A stretch of DNA of 64,000 nt from Winogradskyella sp. (GTDB lineage Bacteria; Bacteroidota; Bacteroidia; Flavobacteriales; Flavobacteriaceae): positions 186,001 through 250,000 of the forward strand of contig NZ_RHLG01000003.1 in assembly GCF_003712105.1 (NCBI RefSeq), written 5' to 3'. The notes beneath the pieces are model-generated. The model ran no database searches, was not told where the DNA came from, and saw only the letters and a program-made list of their open reading frames with translations. This document shows positions 26,037 through 35,195 of this stretch, piece after piece. Position numbers and translations under genes: made by a program. Each line of letters begins with the position of its first letter. The stretch's first letter is position 1.

Positions 26037-26697
26037 TCTTAAAACATTAAAGGGTGTCGCTGTGTTATGCATAGCTTTACTAACGTCTTGCAACCAAAAT
26101 AAAGGTATTAAAGCTGAAGAGGTTTCGGTTCTAGACAATATTAAAATAGAACGGATAAGAGTGTACAATGGCAACAAAGACAGTACTTCGTTATCAAGCT
26201 ATATTATCAAAGAATTTGATTCATTAGGTACCGAGACAAAATCCACATATTACAATGCAGATGATTCAGTGATGATGCAATTTAATAATGAGTATACCAA
26301 TGGTAACAAAACAAAAATAAATTGGATAAATAAAACCAATAAATTAGTGAGATATGTCACAATGGAATATGATGGAAATGGCAAGATTATTAAAAGTGAA
26401 TCTTACAAACCATCAGGCGATTTTATTGAAGGCTATATGCACAAATGGAAAGACAACAATAAAATTGAAGAAAAAGGACCAATTACAGATTCTGTTTTTA
26501 AACCAAACTCTATTTATACTTACAATCAATACGATGAGTTTACTTCGCTTGTGGAATACGATGAAAATGATAGTCTTTATGGCACTTTTACATGGAAGTA
26601 TATAAAGCTAAACCCAGATAAGGAATGGACAGAGCGTCAAATGTATTTTAATGACACGCTTGTACGTATTGAAAAACGCTATCTAACTTATCAATAA
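26029..26697 (+). CDS. Lipoprotein of unknown function
   Basis: 222 residues; signal MNNLKTLKGVAVLCIALLTSC gives a lipobox near residue 21. The body carries strand-turn-strand repeats (YVTMEYDGNGKIIKSESYKPSG, TYNQYDEFTSLVEYDENDSLYG) similar to the first half of the protein at 23278. The start lies within the end of the hydrolase gene (8-bp overlap), so the three genes from 23278 form one operon of exported proteins. Confidence 0.78.
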   Translation: MNNLKTLKGVAVLCIALLTSCNQNKGIKAEEVSVLDNIKIERIRVYNGNKDSTSLSSYIIKEFDSLGTETKSTYYNADDSVMMQFNNEYTNGNKTKINWINKTNKLVRYVTMEYDGNGKIIKSESYKPSGDFIEGYMHKWKDNNKIEEKGPITDSVFKPNSIYTYNQYDEFTSLVEYDENDSLYGTFTWKYIKLNPDKEWTERQMYFNDTLVRIEKRYLTYQ

Positions 26698-26758
26698 AAA
26701 CCAATTGTATGTTATTAGTTATTGGTAAATTCCGCTTCAAAATTTATCATTCCTGTTT

Positions 26759-27295
26759 ATGACATTAAACGTAGATTCAAATATTGAATTAAGAGAAATA
26801 CAATTATCAGACGCTAGTATAATTTTCAACACCATTGATAACCAGAGAACGTATTTGGGAGAATGGTTGCCTTTTGTAGCAACTACAACTGGTATAAATG
26901 ATATTGAAGCGTTTATTAATTCTGTTTTAAATCCAACACAAGACAAATGCGATTACACATTTACAATTAGTTACAATACCAATTTTGCCGGAATTATATC
27001 TCTAAAAGATACCGATATGCAAAACAAGAAAACCGAAATTGGGTATTGGCTTTCTCAAGATTTTCAGGGAAAAGGTATCGTGTCAAAATCTGTTGAAACA
27101 TTATGCGATTTTGCCTTTAATGAAATGCACTTAAATAGAATTCAAATTAAATGTGCTGTTGAAAATGTAAAGAGTAAGCAAATTCCTGAGCGGTTAGGAT
27201 TTCAATTTGAGGGCATAGAACGTGATGGTGAGTTACTTACTGGTAATAGATATACAGACTTAGCTGTTTACAGTAAACTTAGTAATGACAGATAG
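26759..27295 (+). CDS. GNAT acetyltransferase, RimJ/RimL type
   Basis: 178 residues with the RimJ/RimL architecture: ELREIQLSDASIIFNTIDNQRTYLGEWLPF at the N-terminus, then EIGYWLSQDFQGKGIVSKSVETL holding the acetyl-CoA loop (Q-G-K-G), and RIQIKCAVENVKSKQIPERLGFQFEG. It acetylates an amino group of a protein N-terminus or a small molecule; the target is unknown. It is a single-gene unit, 61 bp after the previous gene. Confidence 0.9.
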   Translation: MTLNVDSNIELREIQLSDASIIFNTIDNQRTYLGEWLPFVATTTGINDIEAFINSVLNPTQDKCDYTFTISYNTNFAGIISLKDTDMQNKKTEIGYWLSQDFQGKGIVSKSVETLCDFAFNEMHLNRIQIKCAVENVKSKQIPERLGFQFEGIERDGELLTGNRYTDLAVYSKLSNDR

Positions 27296-27383
27296 AATAT
27301 TAGTCATATTTAAATATAAATTTTAAGTGTGATGTAACATTTTCTGATTTCTGCATCTAAAGGAAAATCAAAATTTAGAAATC

Positions 27384-28232
27384 ATGAAAAAAATCGCATT
27401 CCTTATTGTTATAACTTTCGTCTCGTTTCAGGTCGATGCCAATACTACAGAAGCAATACATGTTGAAGTAAAGGGTTCTGGCGAACCAATTTTATTAATT
27501 CCAGGATTTACAGTACCAGGAAGTATCTGGAATCCCTTAGTAGAAAACTTAAAAAACAGGTATGAGTGCCACATCATTACTTTAGCGGGTTTCGATAATA
27601 AAGCACCTATAGAATTTCCTTGGCTACCTAAAGTAAATCAGTCTATTGAAGACTATATAAATAACAATAATCTAGAACATCTTACGGTTATTGGACATAG
27701 CCTAGGTGGAACAATAGCCACTTGGCTGGCAAGTAGAGATAATACAAAAGTGTCTAAAATAATAGTTGTTGATGGGTTACCTGCTGCAGGCGCTTTGATG
27801 ATTCCAAACTTCAATCCAGATAATTTAGTTTACAATAGTCCATATAATAATCAGCAGCTAGCCATGGATAAAAGTGAATTTGAACACATGGCAACTACTA
27901 TGTCAAAAAATATGAGCACTAATGAACAGGCCCAAGAAAAAATAAAACAATGGATTGTTAAAGCAGACCGTAAAACTTATGTATATGGTTATACAGATTA
28001 TCTTAAATTAGACATGAGAGACGATTTGAATAAAATTACTATACCAGTTACTATAATTGCTGCAACAAACCCCTATGGTAAAGCAATGGTAACACAGACT
28101 TATAAATCACAATATTCTAATTTAAAGGAATACAATCTAATTTTTGCGGAAGATGCAGCGCATTTTATCATGTTAGACAAACCAAAATGGTTTATTGAAC
28201 AAATAAATGAGATTTTATCATTACAAGAATGA
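27384..28232 (+). CDS. Alpha/beta hydrolase with signal peptide
   Basis: 282 residues. The N-terminus MKKIAFLIVITFVSFQVDA is a signal sequence. The fold is complete: LLIPGFTVPGSIWNPL oxyanion strand, nucleophile VIGHSLGGTIATW near residue 106, and a histidine in FAEDAAHFIMLDKPKW. The family acts on esters, amides or epoxides in the periplasm; the substrate is unknown. Its stop overlaps the sigma factor start by four bases (ATGA), so expression is coupled. Confidence 0.88.
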   Translation: MKKIAFLIVITFVSFQVDANTTEAIHVEVKGSGEPILLIPGFTVPGSIWNPLVENLKNRYECHIITLAGFDNKAPIEFPWLPKVNQSIEDYINNNNLEHLTVIGHSLGGTIATWLASRDNTKVSKIIVVDGLPAAGALMIPNFNPDNLVYNSPYNNQQLAMDKSEFEHMATTMSKNMSTNEQAQEKIKQWIVKADRKTYVYGYTDYLKLDMRDDLNKITIPVTIIAATNPYGKAMVTQTYKSQYSNLKEYNLIFAEDAAHFIMLDKPKWFIEQINEILSLQE

Positions 28233-28720
28233 CCATAGAAAACGACTTTACTGAGATTTATAACAGGTACTCAGACAAAATTCTCAGACTATGCTTAGGA
28301 TATGCCAATGGCGATGAAGATTTGGCTAAAGAATGGTTACAGGAAACATTCATAAAAGTTTGGAAGCATAGAAAATCATTCAAAGGACATTCTTCCATAG
28401 ATACTTGGATATATAGAATTGCAGTAAATACGTGCTTAAGTGATTTACGGCAACGAAAAAAAATGATCTCAATAGATAAGGAGTTGGGAAATGCATATGA
28501 ATCTGATGAACCAAAAAAAGAAACAGAATTAAAAATTAAAAAAATGTATCACTGTATCGATAAGTTGACACCCCAAAATAAAGGACTTATTCTTTTAGAA
28601 TTAGAAAATATTCCACAAACAACAATAGCCCAAACCCATGGCCTTGCACATGGTACACTAAGAACACGCTTAAGCAGAATTAGAAAATCACTTTTAAAAT
28701 GTATTACTAATGGAAAATAA
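28229..28720 (+). CDS. ECF-type RNA polymerase sigma factor
   Basis: 163 residues with sigma-70 region 2 (YSDKILRLCLGYANGDEDLAKEWLQETFIKVWKHRKSF ... STWIYRIAVNTCLSDLRQRK) and region 4 (LTPQNKGLILLELENIPQTTIAQTHGLAHGTLRTRLSRIRKSLL). It directs RNA polymerase to a small regulon, often autoregulated. It lies between a hydrolase gene (4-bp overlap) and a membrane protein gene (11-bp overlap), the place where an anti-sigma factor usually sits. Confidence 0.93.
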   Translation: MTIENDFTEIYNRYSDKILRLCLGYANGDEDLAKEWLQETFIKVWKHRKSFKGHSSIDTWIYRIAVNTCLSDLRQRKKMISIDKELGNAYESDEPKKETELKIKKMYHCIDKLTPQNKGLILLELENIPQTTIAQTHGLAHGTLRTRLSRIRKSLLKCITNGK

Positions 28721-29261
28721 TCTATTAAACGAATTATGGGATAATCAGGGATTAGACATTAGCAAACCTGAAGCGCTAGACATCATCTCTAAAGCAAAAA
28801 AACAACGACAAGGACAATACATTGGGATAGCAGTCATGGCTACTACTGTGTTAGTATTAATAGCGTATATTATTTATGTTGGCATGAAACGATGGAATGA
28901 CTTCAATTTAGGACTAACCTTAATGATTTCCAGCCTTTTATTCAGGATTATTATAGAATTTATGTCATTGCATGTTAAAGAGAAGAAGCTAATTTCATTA
29001 GATAGTAAAACATATCGTAACTATCTCAAATTACATTATAAGCGTCGCTTTTACATTCATTTTGTAGTTACGCCGTTGTGTTTTCTAGTCTATATTTTCG
29101 GAATGAGTAAACTCTTTCCATACTTTAAGTCTTATTTTTCTGAATCTGTTTACACCTATTTTTTAATCTCTGGTATACTTTCCATATTATTTATTTCAGG
29201 TATTGTAATTAAAGGTATTATTGAAGAGTTGCGCTATTTTAAAGATTTAAATAACAACTAA
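28710..29261 (+). CDS. Membrane protein downstream of ECF sigma factor, possible anti-sigma role
   Basis: 183 residues: a soluble N-terminal ~40 residues (NNLLNELWDNQGLDISKPEALDIISKAKKQRQ), then four membrane helices (about 37-58, 65-85, 115-135 and 148-170). It lacks a Cys/His zinc anti-sigma motif. Genomic position (11-bp overlap with the sigma gene) and the short cytoplasmic N-terminus suggest it binds the sigma factor, but this is inference from context. Confidence 0.75.
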   Translation: MENNLLNELWDNQGLDISKPEALDIISKAKKQRQGQYIGIAVMATTVLVLIAYIIYVGMKRWNDFNLGLTLMISSLLFRIIIEFMSLHVKEKKLISLDSKTYRNYLKLHYKRRFYIHFVVTPLCFLVYIFGMSKLFPYFKSYFSESVYTYFLISGILSILFISGIVIKGIIEELRYFKDLNNN

Positions 29262-29342
29262 TTAAAAATTAATTCTATCGCTGTATTGAAAGTTTTATTT
29301 TGTAATATCGACATAAGCATCACTAAATAAAATCAATACAAA

Positions 29343-29720
29343 ATGAAATATTTTAAACTCATAATCAGAATCGCAATAGCAGTAATACTAATACAAACGT
29401 TACGCTTTAAGTTTACTGCGCATCCAGATAGTGTATACATCTTTACAGAGGTTGGCTTGGAGCCATATGGCAGAATTGGTATTGGCATTCTTGAGCTTAT
29501 TGCCGGCATATTATTACTAATTCCAAGAACTGTATGGTTTGGCGCATTAATGGTCATAGGAATTATCGGAGGTGCAATTATGATGCATCTTACGCAACTT
29601 GGTATTGAGGTTAAAGGAGATGGCGGAATATTATTCTACACTGCTGTTGTTACATTTATATTAGCCCTTATTACATTATGGTTTTATCGAAAAGATATAC
29701 CATTCATTAACAAGAAATAA
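29343..29720 (+). CDS. DoxX family membrane protein
   Basis: 125 residues with four helices in the DoxX order: IIRIAIAVILIQTLRFKF, then EPYGRIGIGILELIAGILLLIP, IGIIGGAIMMHLTQLG and FILALITLWFYRK. It is a homologue of the thiol- and quinone-linked DoxX proteins of unknown exact role. It stands alone between the sigma operon and a VOC gene. Confidence 0.88.
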   Translation: MKYFKLIIRIAIAVILIQTLRFKFTAHPDSVYIFTEVGLEPYGRIGIGILELIAGILLLIPRTVWFGALMVIGIIGGAIMMHLTQLGIEVKGDGGILFYTAVVTFILALITLWFYRKDIPFINKK

Positions 29721-29787
29721 CAAAGACTAGCATCTATTTTAGTTTTTTTGATTAATTTGAAGTCTAACTTCTAAATCAATCTTAATC

Positions 29788-30159
29788 ATGAAAGTAGGTG
29801 CTTTTTCTATTAGTCTAAGTGTTAAAGATATACACGTTTCAAAAGAGTTTTACGAGAATCTAGGATTTACAGTTTTTGCCGGAAACATAGAACACAATTA
29901 TTTAATACTAAAAAATGAAGATGCTATAGTTGGTCTTTTTCAAGGTATGTTTGAAGGTAATATTATAACCTTTAATCCAGGTTGGAATCAAAATGCTGAA
30001 AACTTAGAGCAATACGATGATGTTAGGGCTATTCAGAAACATCTAAAAACTTCTGGAGTTAAATTGATTAAAGAAGCGGATGAAAACACCACAGGGCCAG
30101 AGAGTATTACTATGCTTGACCCAGATGGCAATACCATTCTTATAGATCAGCATGTTTAA
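29788..30159 (+). CDS. VOC-family protein
   Basis: 123 residues, one VOC domain: SISLSVKDIHVSKEFYENLGFTVF at the start, a central AIVGLFQGMFEGNII strand and ITMLDPDGNTILIDQHV at the end with D-P-D-G-N. Possible metal ligands are the end histidine and nearby acidic residues. It is related to the lyase or bleomycin-resistance members; the substrate is unknown. Confidence 0.88.
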   Translation: MKVGAFSISLSVKDIHVSKEFYENLGFTVFAGNIEHNYLILKNEDAIVGLFQGMFEGNIITFNPGWNQNAENLEQYDDVRAIQKHLKTSGVKLIKEADENTTGPESITMLDPDGNTILIDQHV

Positions 30160-30207
30160 GTTATATAAGCTAAAAAAAGTATCTTTAGCAAAATTGCGTT
30201 AACTTAT

Positions 30208-31458
30208 ATGCTTCAGAGAATAAAAATTCTTACTGTTTATTTTACGCTTTGTTTCCTTTTTATAGGAACCAGACCGCTAATAGCTCAAAAAAAATCTACA
30301 AAAATTGAAATTCCATGTTCTAATTACATGAGTGATCAGAACCATTACAGGGCTTTCGAAAGTGGTACTTCTAGAAATCTTTCTATGGCTAGGTCAAAGG
30401 CTCGAATTCAAGCACAAAATTTGCTAGCTAGTTTAGTTAAGTCAGATATCTCTTCACGTACTGAATTAACCGAGGATAGTTTTAATCAATCTATAGTTTC
30501 TAAAGTTCAGGAAGAATTACGCGGCATGTCTGTGGTCTGCCAGGAATTTACACAAAACGAAAAAGGTGAATATAACGCTTATATTGCTGTGGAACTTCCT
30601 AAGGAAAACTTATATAAAGACTTAGACAGCTATTTTACCAAAAAGGACAATACAATTAAAAAGGTAGTTCATAATAATGCGTCTAGTAATAATGAGAAGT
30701 TAAGAGGCTCAGATGCTGTTAGTACGACTAACACTGTACCTACCGAAATTGGGACCTATCATGCTTTATTAATTGGCATAGAGGATTACGACGATACTAA
30801 GATTACTAATCTAGATCAACCTGTAGATGATACCCAGCAATTATATGATGTTCTTACCAAAAACTATGCGTTTAATTCTAAAAACGTAGTTGTATTAAAG
30901 AACCCCTCTAAAATTGGTATTACTAACGAATTAGATAAGCTAGCTAATACATTAAATAAAAATGATAATCTTCTAATCTTCTATGCTGGTCATGGCTTTT
31001 GGGATGAAAACTTTGAGCAAGGTTATTGGTTACCATCAGATGCTAAAAAACAAATGCGTGGTTCTTACATATCTAATAGTACAATTAGAGATTACATGAA
31101 AGGTATACCATCGCAACATATTCTTTTAATTACAGATGCATGCTTCTCGGGCAGCATTTTTAAAAGTCGTGCAGCATTTTCTGATGAAGATACCGCTATA
31201 GCTCAGCTATACAATGCCCCAAGCAGAGTGGCGATAACTAGTGGTACATTAACTGAGGTTCCAGATAAAAGTGTATTTCTAGATTATTTAGTAAAGCAGC
31301 TCAAACAAAATGAGCAGCAGTATCTTTCTGCTGAGCAATTATTTTCTAAATTTAAAATTGCTGTAATGAATAATAGTCGCACTAAACAAATCCCACAATA
31401 CGGTAAAGTTTATAATGCAGGTGATGAAGGTGGCGATTTTATATTTATTAAAAACTAA
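30208..31458 (+). CDS. Exported caspase-family (peptidase C14) protein
   Basis: 416 residues: signal peptide (to IAQ near residue 27), an N-terminal ~130-residue region (ARSKARIQAQNLLASLVKSDI), then a caspase-like p20 domain from HALLIGIEDYDD at about residue 186. The catalytic dyad is H262 in FYAGHG and C312 in TDACFSGS, the family pattern. Bacterial C14 proteins cleave after basic residues or act as regulated proteases, but a location outside the cytoplasm argues against a simple cell-death role. It stands alone between the VOC gene and a convergent gene. Confidence 0.9.
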   Translation: MLQRIKILTVYFTLCFLFIGTRPLIAQKKSTKIEIPCSNYMSDQNHYRAFESGTSRNLSMARSKARIQAQNLLASLVKSDISSRTELTEDSFNQSIVSKVQEELRGMSVVCQEFTQNEKGEYNAYIAVELPKENLYKDLDSYFTKKDNTIKKVVHNNASSNNEKLRGSDAVSTTNTVPTEIGTYHALLIGIEDYDDTKITNLDQPVDDTQQLYDVLTKNYAFNSKNVVVLKNPSKIGITNELDKLANTLNKNDNLLIFYAGHGFWDENFEQGYWLPSDAKKQMRGSYISNSTIRDYMKGIPSQHILLITDACFSGSIFKSRAAFSDEDTAIAQLYNAPSRVAITSGTLTEVPDKSVFLDYLVKQLKQNEQQYLSAEQLFSKFKIAVMNNSRTKQIPQYGKVYNAGDEGGDFIFIKN

Positions 31459-31473
31459 TACTCTACCTCTGCT

Positions 31474-32100
31474 TTAAATGACATGAAGGTATATCATCAA
31501 AAAGTGGCAAATAGCTCCTGCTAATACGAAGAAATGCCATATCACATGATGATATGGAATTTTGTGGATTGCATAAAATACAATGCCAACAGTATAGAAA
31601 AAACCTCCAGCAAACAACCAGTATAATCCATTTGGATGTATCAAGTCTGATAAGGTAGAATAATCGAAAACAATGAGCCAGCCCATTACCAGATATAGTA
31701 ATGTTGAAAACGCCTCAAAACGTCCAGTAAAAAACAGCTTTAACACTAAACCGAAGCAAGCAATTCCCCAAACCGCATAGAACAATTCCCATCCTAAACT
31801 ATAAGGCAAAAGAATTAATAAAACTGGTGTATAAGTACCAGCAATAAGAAGATATATACTTACATGATCTACAATCCTAAATCTTCTTTTAAGTTTTGGG
31901 TTTAAAACAGAATGATAAAGTGTTGAAGCCAAAAATAGGATGATGATTGAAAGGCCATACACAATAACGCTGAAAAGATGCCAAGGTTTAGCCATATCTA
32001 CGCGTAGTATAAGCAATACCAATCCTATAATTCCAAGTATTGCACCAATACCATGAGACCAAGCATTTAATAGCTCTTCACGTTTTGTTTGTACACTCAT
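31474..32100 (-). CDS. Hemolysin III (PAQR) family membrane protein
   Basis: 208 residues, seven helices. The PAQR signatures are present: HGIGAILGIIGL (helix 1), STLYHSV, VDHVSIYLLIAGTYTPVLL, and HVIWHFFVLAGAICHF with the metal-binding histidines. The family are zinc-dependent membrane hydrolases or receptors; bacterial members do not necessarily lyse cells. The ATG overlaps the end of the DUF4294 gene by four bases. Confidence 0.92.
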   Translation of the reverse strand: MSVQTKREELLNAWSHGIGAILGIIGLVLLILRVDMAKPWHLFSVIVYGLSIIILFLASTLYHSVLNPKLKRRFRIVDHVSIYLLIAGTYTPVLLILLPYSLGWELFYAVWGIACFGLVLKLFFTGRFEAFSTLLYLVMGWLIVFDYSTLSDLIHPNGLYWLFAGGFFYTVGIVFYAIHKIPYHHVIWHFFVLAGAICHFLMIYLHVI

Positions 32101-32807
32101 TGCTTATTGGCAACAGATTTAGAATTAACCCATTTATCTGTTAAGTCGTAATAGTCTATTTCAAAAGCAGGTGCTTGGCGCTCAAGAACACCATTCTGGA
32201 ACGCTCTGAGTAGAATATCTTCAATAAGAAAGTCTTCTTCGACTTCGAGAGGTTCGTATTCGCGCTTTAGAGAAATATCGAACAAGCTAGCTGTATTATT
32301 AAACCAAAAGGCACGCCAACCATTGCGTAGTTCTTTTATTAATTGAAATGCTGTCTTTCCTGTTTGCCTATGAATTAATTTTATTAGTATCTGGCCTTCA
32401 GTTTTTGTGAGTTTTTTCAATTCAGCAGAGAACTCTCCTTCGATATATTTCTGAATTCGCTTGGCATATTTCTTTTTCTGACGCTTTTTAGGCAATTCAT
32501 CCAAACGTTTTCTTAGTTCGGTTAAACGTTCAGAAGCCAACTTGGCATAAGGATACACCTTTTTAGTTTTTCGCTTTAATATATAATATCGAATGCGTTC
32601 ATCTCTTGTAGCCAATTTCATTCTAGGCATTACCAAAACCTCTTCTAAATCAATGAAACGTCTTGGTATAGAATCGCCCTCAATAATCAAATATTTTTCC
32701 GCAATAGAATCTGTTTCAATAGGCTGTATTTGTGCCATAATGAACAACGGGAAGCAAACAAAAAGTAACGTTAATTGTCTCATAATTGTCTTAGCAACTA
32801 AAACCAT
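32097..32807 (-). CDS. DUF4294 domain exported protein
   Basis: The open frame starts at 32807, but ATG at 32783 gives the better signal peptide (MRQLTLLFVCFPLFIMAQ). The body matches DUF4294: LEEVLVMPRMKLATRDERIRYYILKRKTKKVYPYA, then long basic helices (ELRKRLDELPKKRQKKKYAKRI) and GWRAFWFNNTASLFDISLKREYEP. The family is restricted to Bacteroidota and of unknown function, probably periplasmic. It is co-transcribed with the PAQR gene, with a 4-bp overlap. Confidence 0.9.
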   Translation of the reverse strand: MVLVAKTIMRQLTLLFVCFPLFIMAQIQPIETDSIAEKYLIIEGDSIPRRFIDLEEVLVMPRMKLATRDERIRYYILKRKTKKVYPYAKLASERLTELRKRLDELPKKRQKKKYAKRIQKYIEGEFSAELKKLTKTEGQILIKLIHRQTGKTAFQLIKELRNGWRAFWFNNTASLFDISLKREYEPLEVEEDFLIEDILLRAFQNGVLERQAPAFEIDYYDLTDKWVNSKSVANKQ

Positions 32808-32908
32808 TCCAAAAAGAAGATTTAGAGCTATTCAAAATTAATAATTATAGATACTATAACCTTATATTTAGTATTAATATTGTTATTTTTAAACAAATTT
32901 TTAAACAA

Positions 32909-33997
32909 ATGGCGAAACGCAAAATAATTAATAAAAAGTCGATGGACTTTTTAGCAAAATATCTTAATAATGCATCACCTACTGGTTACGAATGGGAAGG
33001 ACAAAAATTGTGGATGGATTATCTAAAGCCTTATGTCGATGAATTTATCACAGATACTTACGGTACAGCAGTAGCAGTAATTAACCCTAAAGCTAAGTAT
33101 AAGGTTGTCATTGAAGGACATGCAGATGAGATTTCGTGGTATGTTAACTATATATCTGATAAAGGTTTGCTATATGTGATAAGAAATGGTGGAAGCGACC
33201 ACCAAATAGCACCTAGTAAAGTTGTAAACATACATACCAAAAAAGGTATTGTAAAAGGTGTGTTTGGATGGCCAGCGATACATACGCGTAGTCGTGCAAA
33301 AGAAGTACCACCAAAGCCAGATAATATCTGTATAGACATAGGTGCAAAAAATAAGGCTGAAGTTGAAAAAATGGGCGTACATGTAGGGTGTGTCATTACA
33401 TATCCTGACGAGTTTCATGTACTCAACAAAGATAAATTTGTGTGCCGTGCATTAGATAATCGTATGGGTGGCTTTATGATTGCTGAAGTAGCGCGTTTAC
33501 TTCATGAAAATAAAAAAGAATTACCTTTTGGCTTATATATTACCAATTCAGTGCAGGAAGAAATTGGTTTACGTGGTGCAGAAATGATTACAGAAACCAT
33601 TAAACCAAATGTGGCTATTGTAACAGACGTGACCCACGATACAACGACACCAATGATTGACCCTAAAAAACAAGGATTAGCAGAAATTGGTAAAGGTCCT
33701 GTTGTTGCTTATGCTCCTGCGGTGCAGCAAAAACTTAGAGATTTGATAACTGATACAGCTGAAGAAAAGAAAATTCCATTTCAGCGGGCTGCATTATCTA
33801 GAGCTACAGGTACAGACACCGATGCTTTTGCTTATAGTAATGGTGGTGTAGCTTCTGCGTTAATCTCATTACCGTTAAGATATATGCATACTACAGTTGA
33901 AATGGTTCACAAAGATGATGTAGAAAATGTAATACGCTTAATTTACGAAACATTGCTGAAGATCGAAGACGGCGAAACATTTAGCTATTTTAAATAA
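32909..33997 (+). CDS. M42 family metallo-aminopeptidase
   Basis: 362 residues, cytoplasmic, dinuclear metal peptidase of the glutamyl-aminopeptidase/endoglucanase M family. Metal ligands are visible in order: H in VIEGHADEISW, D in RALDNRMGG, E-E in SVQEEIGLRGA, D in VTDVTHDT and H in YMHTTVEMV. These enzymes trim N-terminal residues from peptides and form large tetrahedral assemblies. A strong terminator follows. Confidence 0.92.
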   Translation: MAKRKIINKKSMDFLAKYLNNASPTGYEWEGQKLWMDYLKPYVDEFITDTYGTAVAVINPKAKYKVVIEGHADEISWYVNYISDKGLLYVIRNGGSDHQIAPSKVVNIHTKKGIVKGVFGWPAIHTRSRAKEVPPKPDNICIDIGAKNKAEVEKMGVHVGCVITYPDEFHVLNKDKFVCRALDNRMGGFMIAEVARLLHENKKELPFGLYITNSVQEEIGLRGAEMITETIKPNVAIVTDVTHDTTTPMIDPKKQGLAEIGKGPVVAYAPAVQQKLRDLITDTAEEKKIPFQRAALSRATGTDTDAFAYSNGGVASALISLPLRYMHTTVEMVHKDDVENVIRLIYETLLKIEDGETFSYFK

Positions 33998-34009
33998 AAA
34001 TTGAATTTA

Positions 34010-34036
34010 AAGCTATCTGTCTGATAGCTTTTTTTT
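34010..34036 (+). terminator. Rho-independent terminator
   Basis: An 8-bp stem AAGCTATC (34010-34017) pairs with GATAGCTT (34023-34030) around a 5-base loop and runs into eight T's. It lies 12 bp after the M42 gene stop. Confidence 0.85.
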
Positions 34037-34046
34037 ATGACATACT

Positions 34047-35195
34047 ATGCTTAAACCTGCTAAAGAATTATTTAATCTTCCCGAAGATATTGTATATCTA
34101 AATACCGCAAGCTTCTCACCTGCTTTTCAATCTGTTGAAACTGCTGGTATTGAAGCCGTAAAACGAAAAAGTAATCCACAACTAAAACCTTCTTCCGATT
34201 TATTTGAACCTGTTACCAGGTTAAGAAAGCTTTTTGCGACTATTATTGATGAGGACGATTATAATCGTGTGGTGACAATTCCTTCTGTATCTTATGGCAT
34301 GGCAAACGTTGCTAACAATATTTCATTAAAAGCTAATGATGAAATTGTAATTGTTGAAGAGCAATTTCCGAGCAATTATTATGCTTGGGAAGAAATTGCT
34401 AATACTTATAACGCTAAAATTGTAACCGTAAAACAGCCTGAAGCTCCAGAAGATTGGAATGCCAATATTCTAAGCGCAATTAACCCAAAAACTGCTTTAG
34501 TCGCTATTGGACAAATACACTGGGCTAACGGAATTATTTTCGATTTAAAAGCTATCCGACAAGCGACATTAAAATACAACGCATTATTTGTAATTGATGG
34601 GAGTCAATCTATAGGTGCACTACCCTTTTCTGTTAAAGACATACAACCAGATGCCTTAGTTTGCGCTGGCTACAAATGGCTATTTGGCCCTTATGGTTGT
34701 GCTTACGCCTATTACGGGCCCTATTTTGACAATGGCAAACCAATAGAACAGAATTGGACCAATAGACTCAATAGCGAATATTTGGCTGGACTAACAAAAT
34801 ATGAATCCAATTATAAACCTAAAGCTAGCAGATATGCTGTAGGTGAAAGTGGCAGCTTTATTTATGTTAAAATGCAAACTGCAGCACTTAATGAGATTTC
34901 TAAAATTGATCCTATTTACTTACAAGAGTATTGCAATAGCATAAGTGAAGATAGTCTCGAAAAATTGAATGGTTTTGGTTTTGAGAGTAGTGATAAGTCT
35001 TTAAGAGCGAAGCATTTGTTTGGTATTAAAATTCCTGAGCACATTAATAAAGATGAGTTGAAAGCTAAGCTAGAAGCTAATCATATTTACTTGTCTTTTC
35101 GAGGAGACTATATGCGCGTGTCGTGCCACATATTTAATACAAAAGCAGATTTTGATGTATTGTATGATATCTTAAAGCGGAGTGTTAATGGATGA
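34047..35195 (+). CDS. Class V aminotransferase (PLP-dependent)
   Basis: 382 residues. The PLP-binding lysine is in VCAGYKWLFGPYG, and the cofactor aspartate is in VIDGSQSIGALPFSV, with a typical N-terminus (DIVYLNTASFSPAFQSVETAG). Related to cysteine desulfurase/isopenicillin-epimerase-like enzymes; without the desulfurase cysteine loop it is more likely an aminotransferase or lyase of unknown substrate. It overlaps the Nudix gene by 8 bp. Confidence 0.9.
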   Translation: MLKPAKELFNLPEDIVYLNTASFSPAFQSVETAGIEAVKRKSNPQLKPSSDLFEPVTRLRKLFATIIDEDDYNRVVTIPSVSYGMANVANNISLKANDEIVIVEEQFPSNYYAWEEIANTYNAKIVTVKQPEAPEDWNANILSAINPKTALVAIGQIHWANGIIFDLKAIRQATLKYNALFVIDGSQSIGALPFSVKDIQPDALVCAGYKWLFGPYGCAYAYYGPYFDNGKPIEQNWTNRLNSEYLAGLTKYESNYKPKASRYAVGESGSFIYVKMQTAALNEISKIDPIYLQEYCNSISEDSLEKLNGFGFESSDKSLRAKHLFGIKIPEHINKDELKAKLEANHIYLSFRGDYMRVSCHIFNTKADFDVLYDILKRSVNG

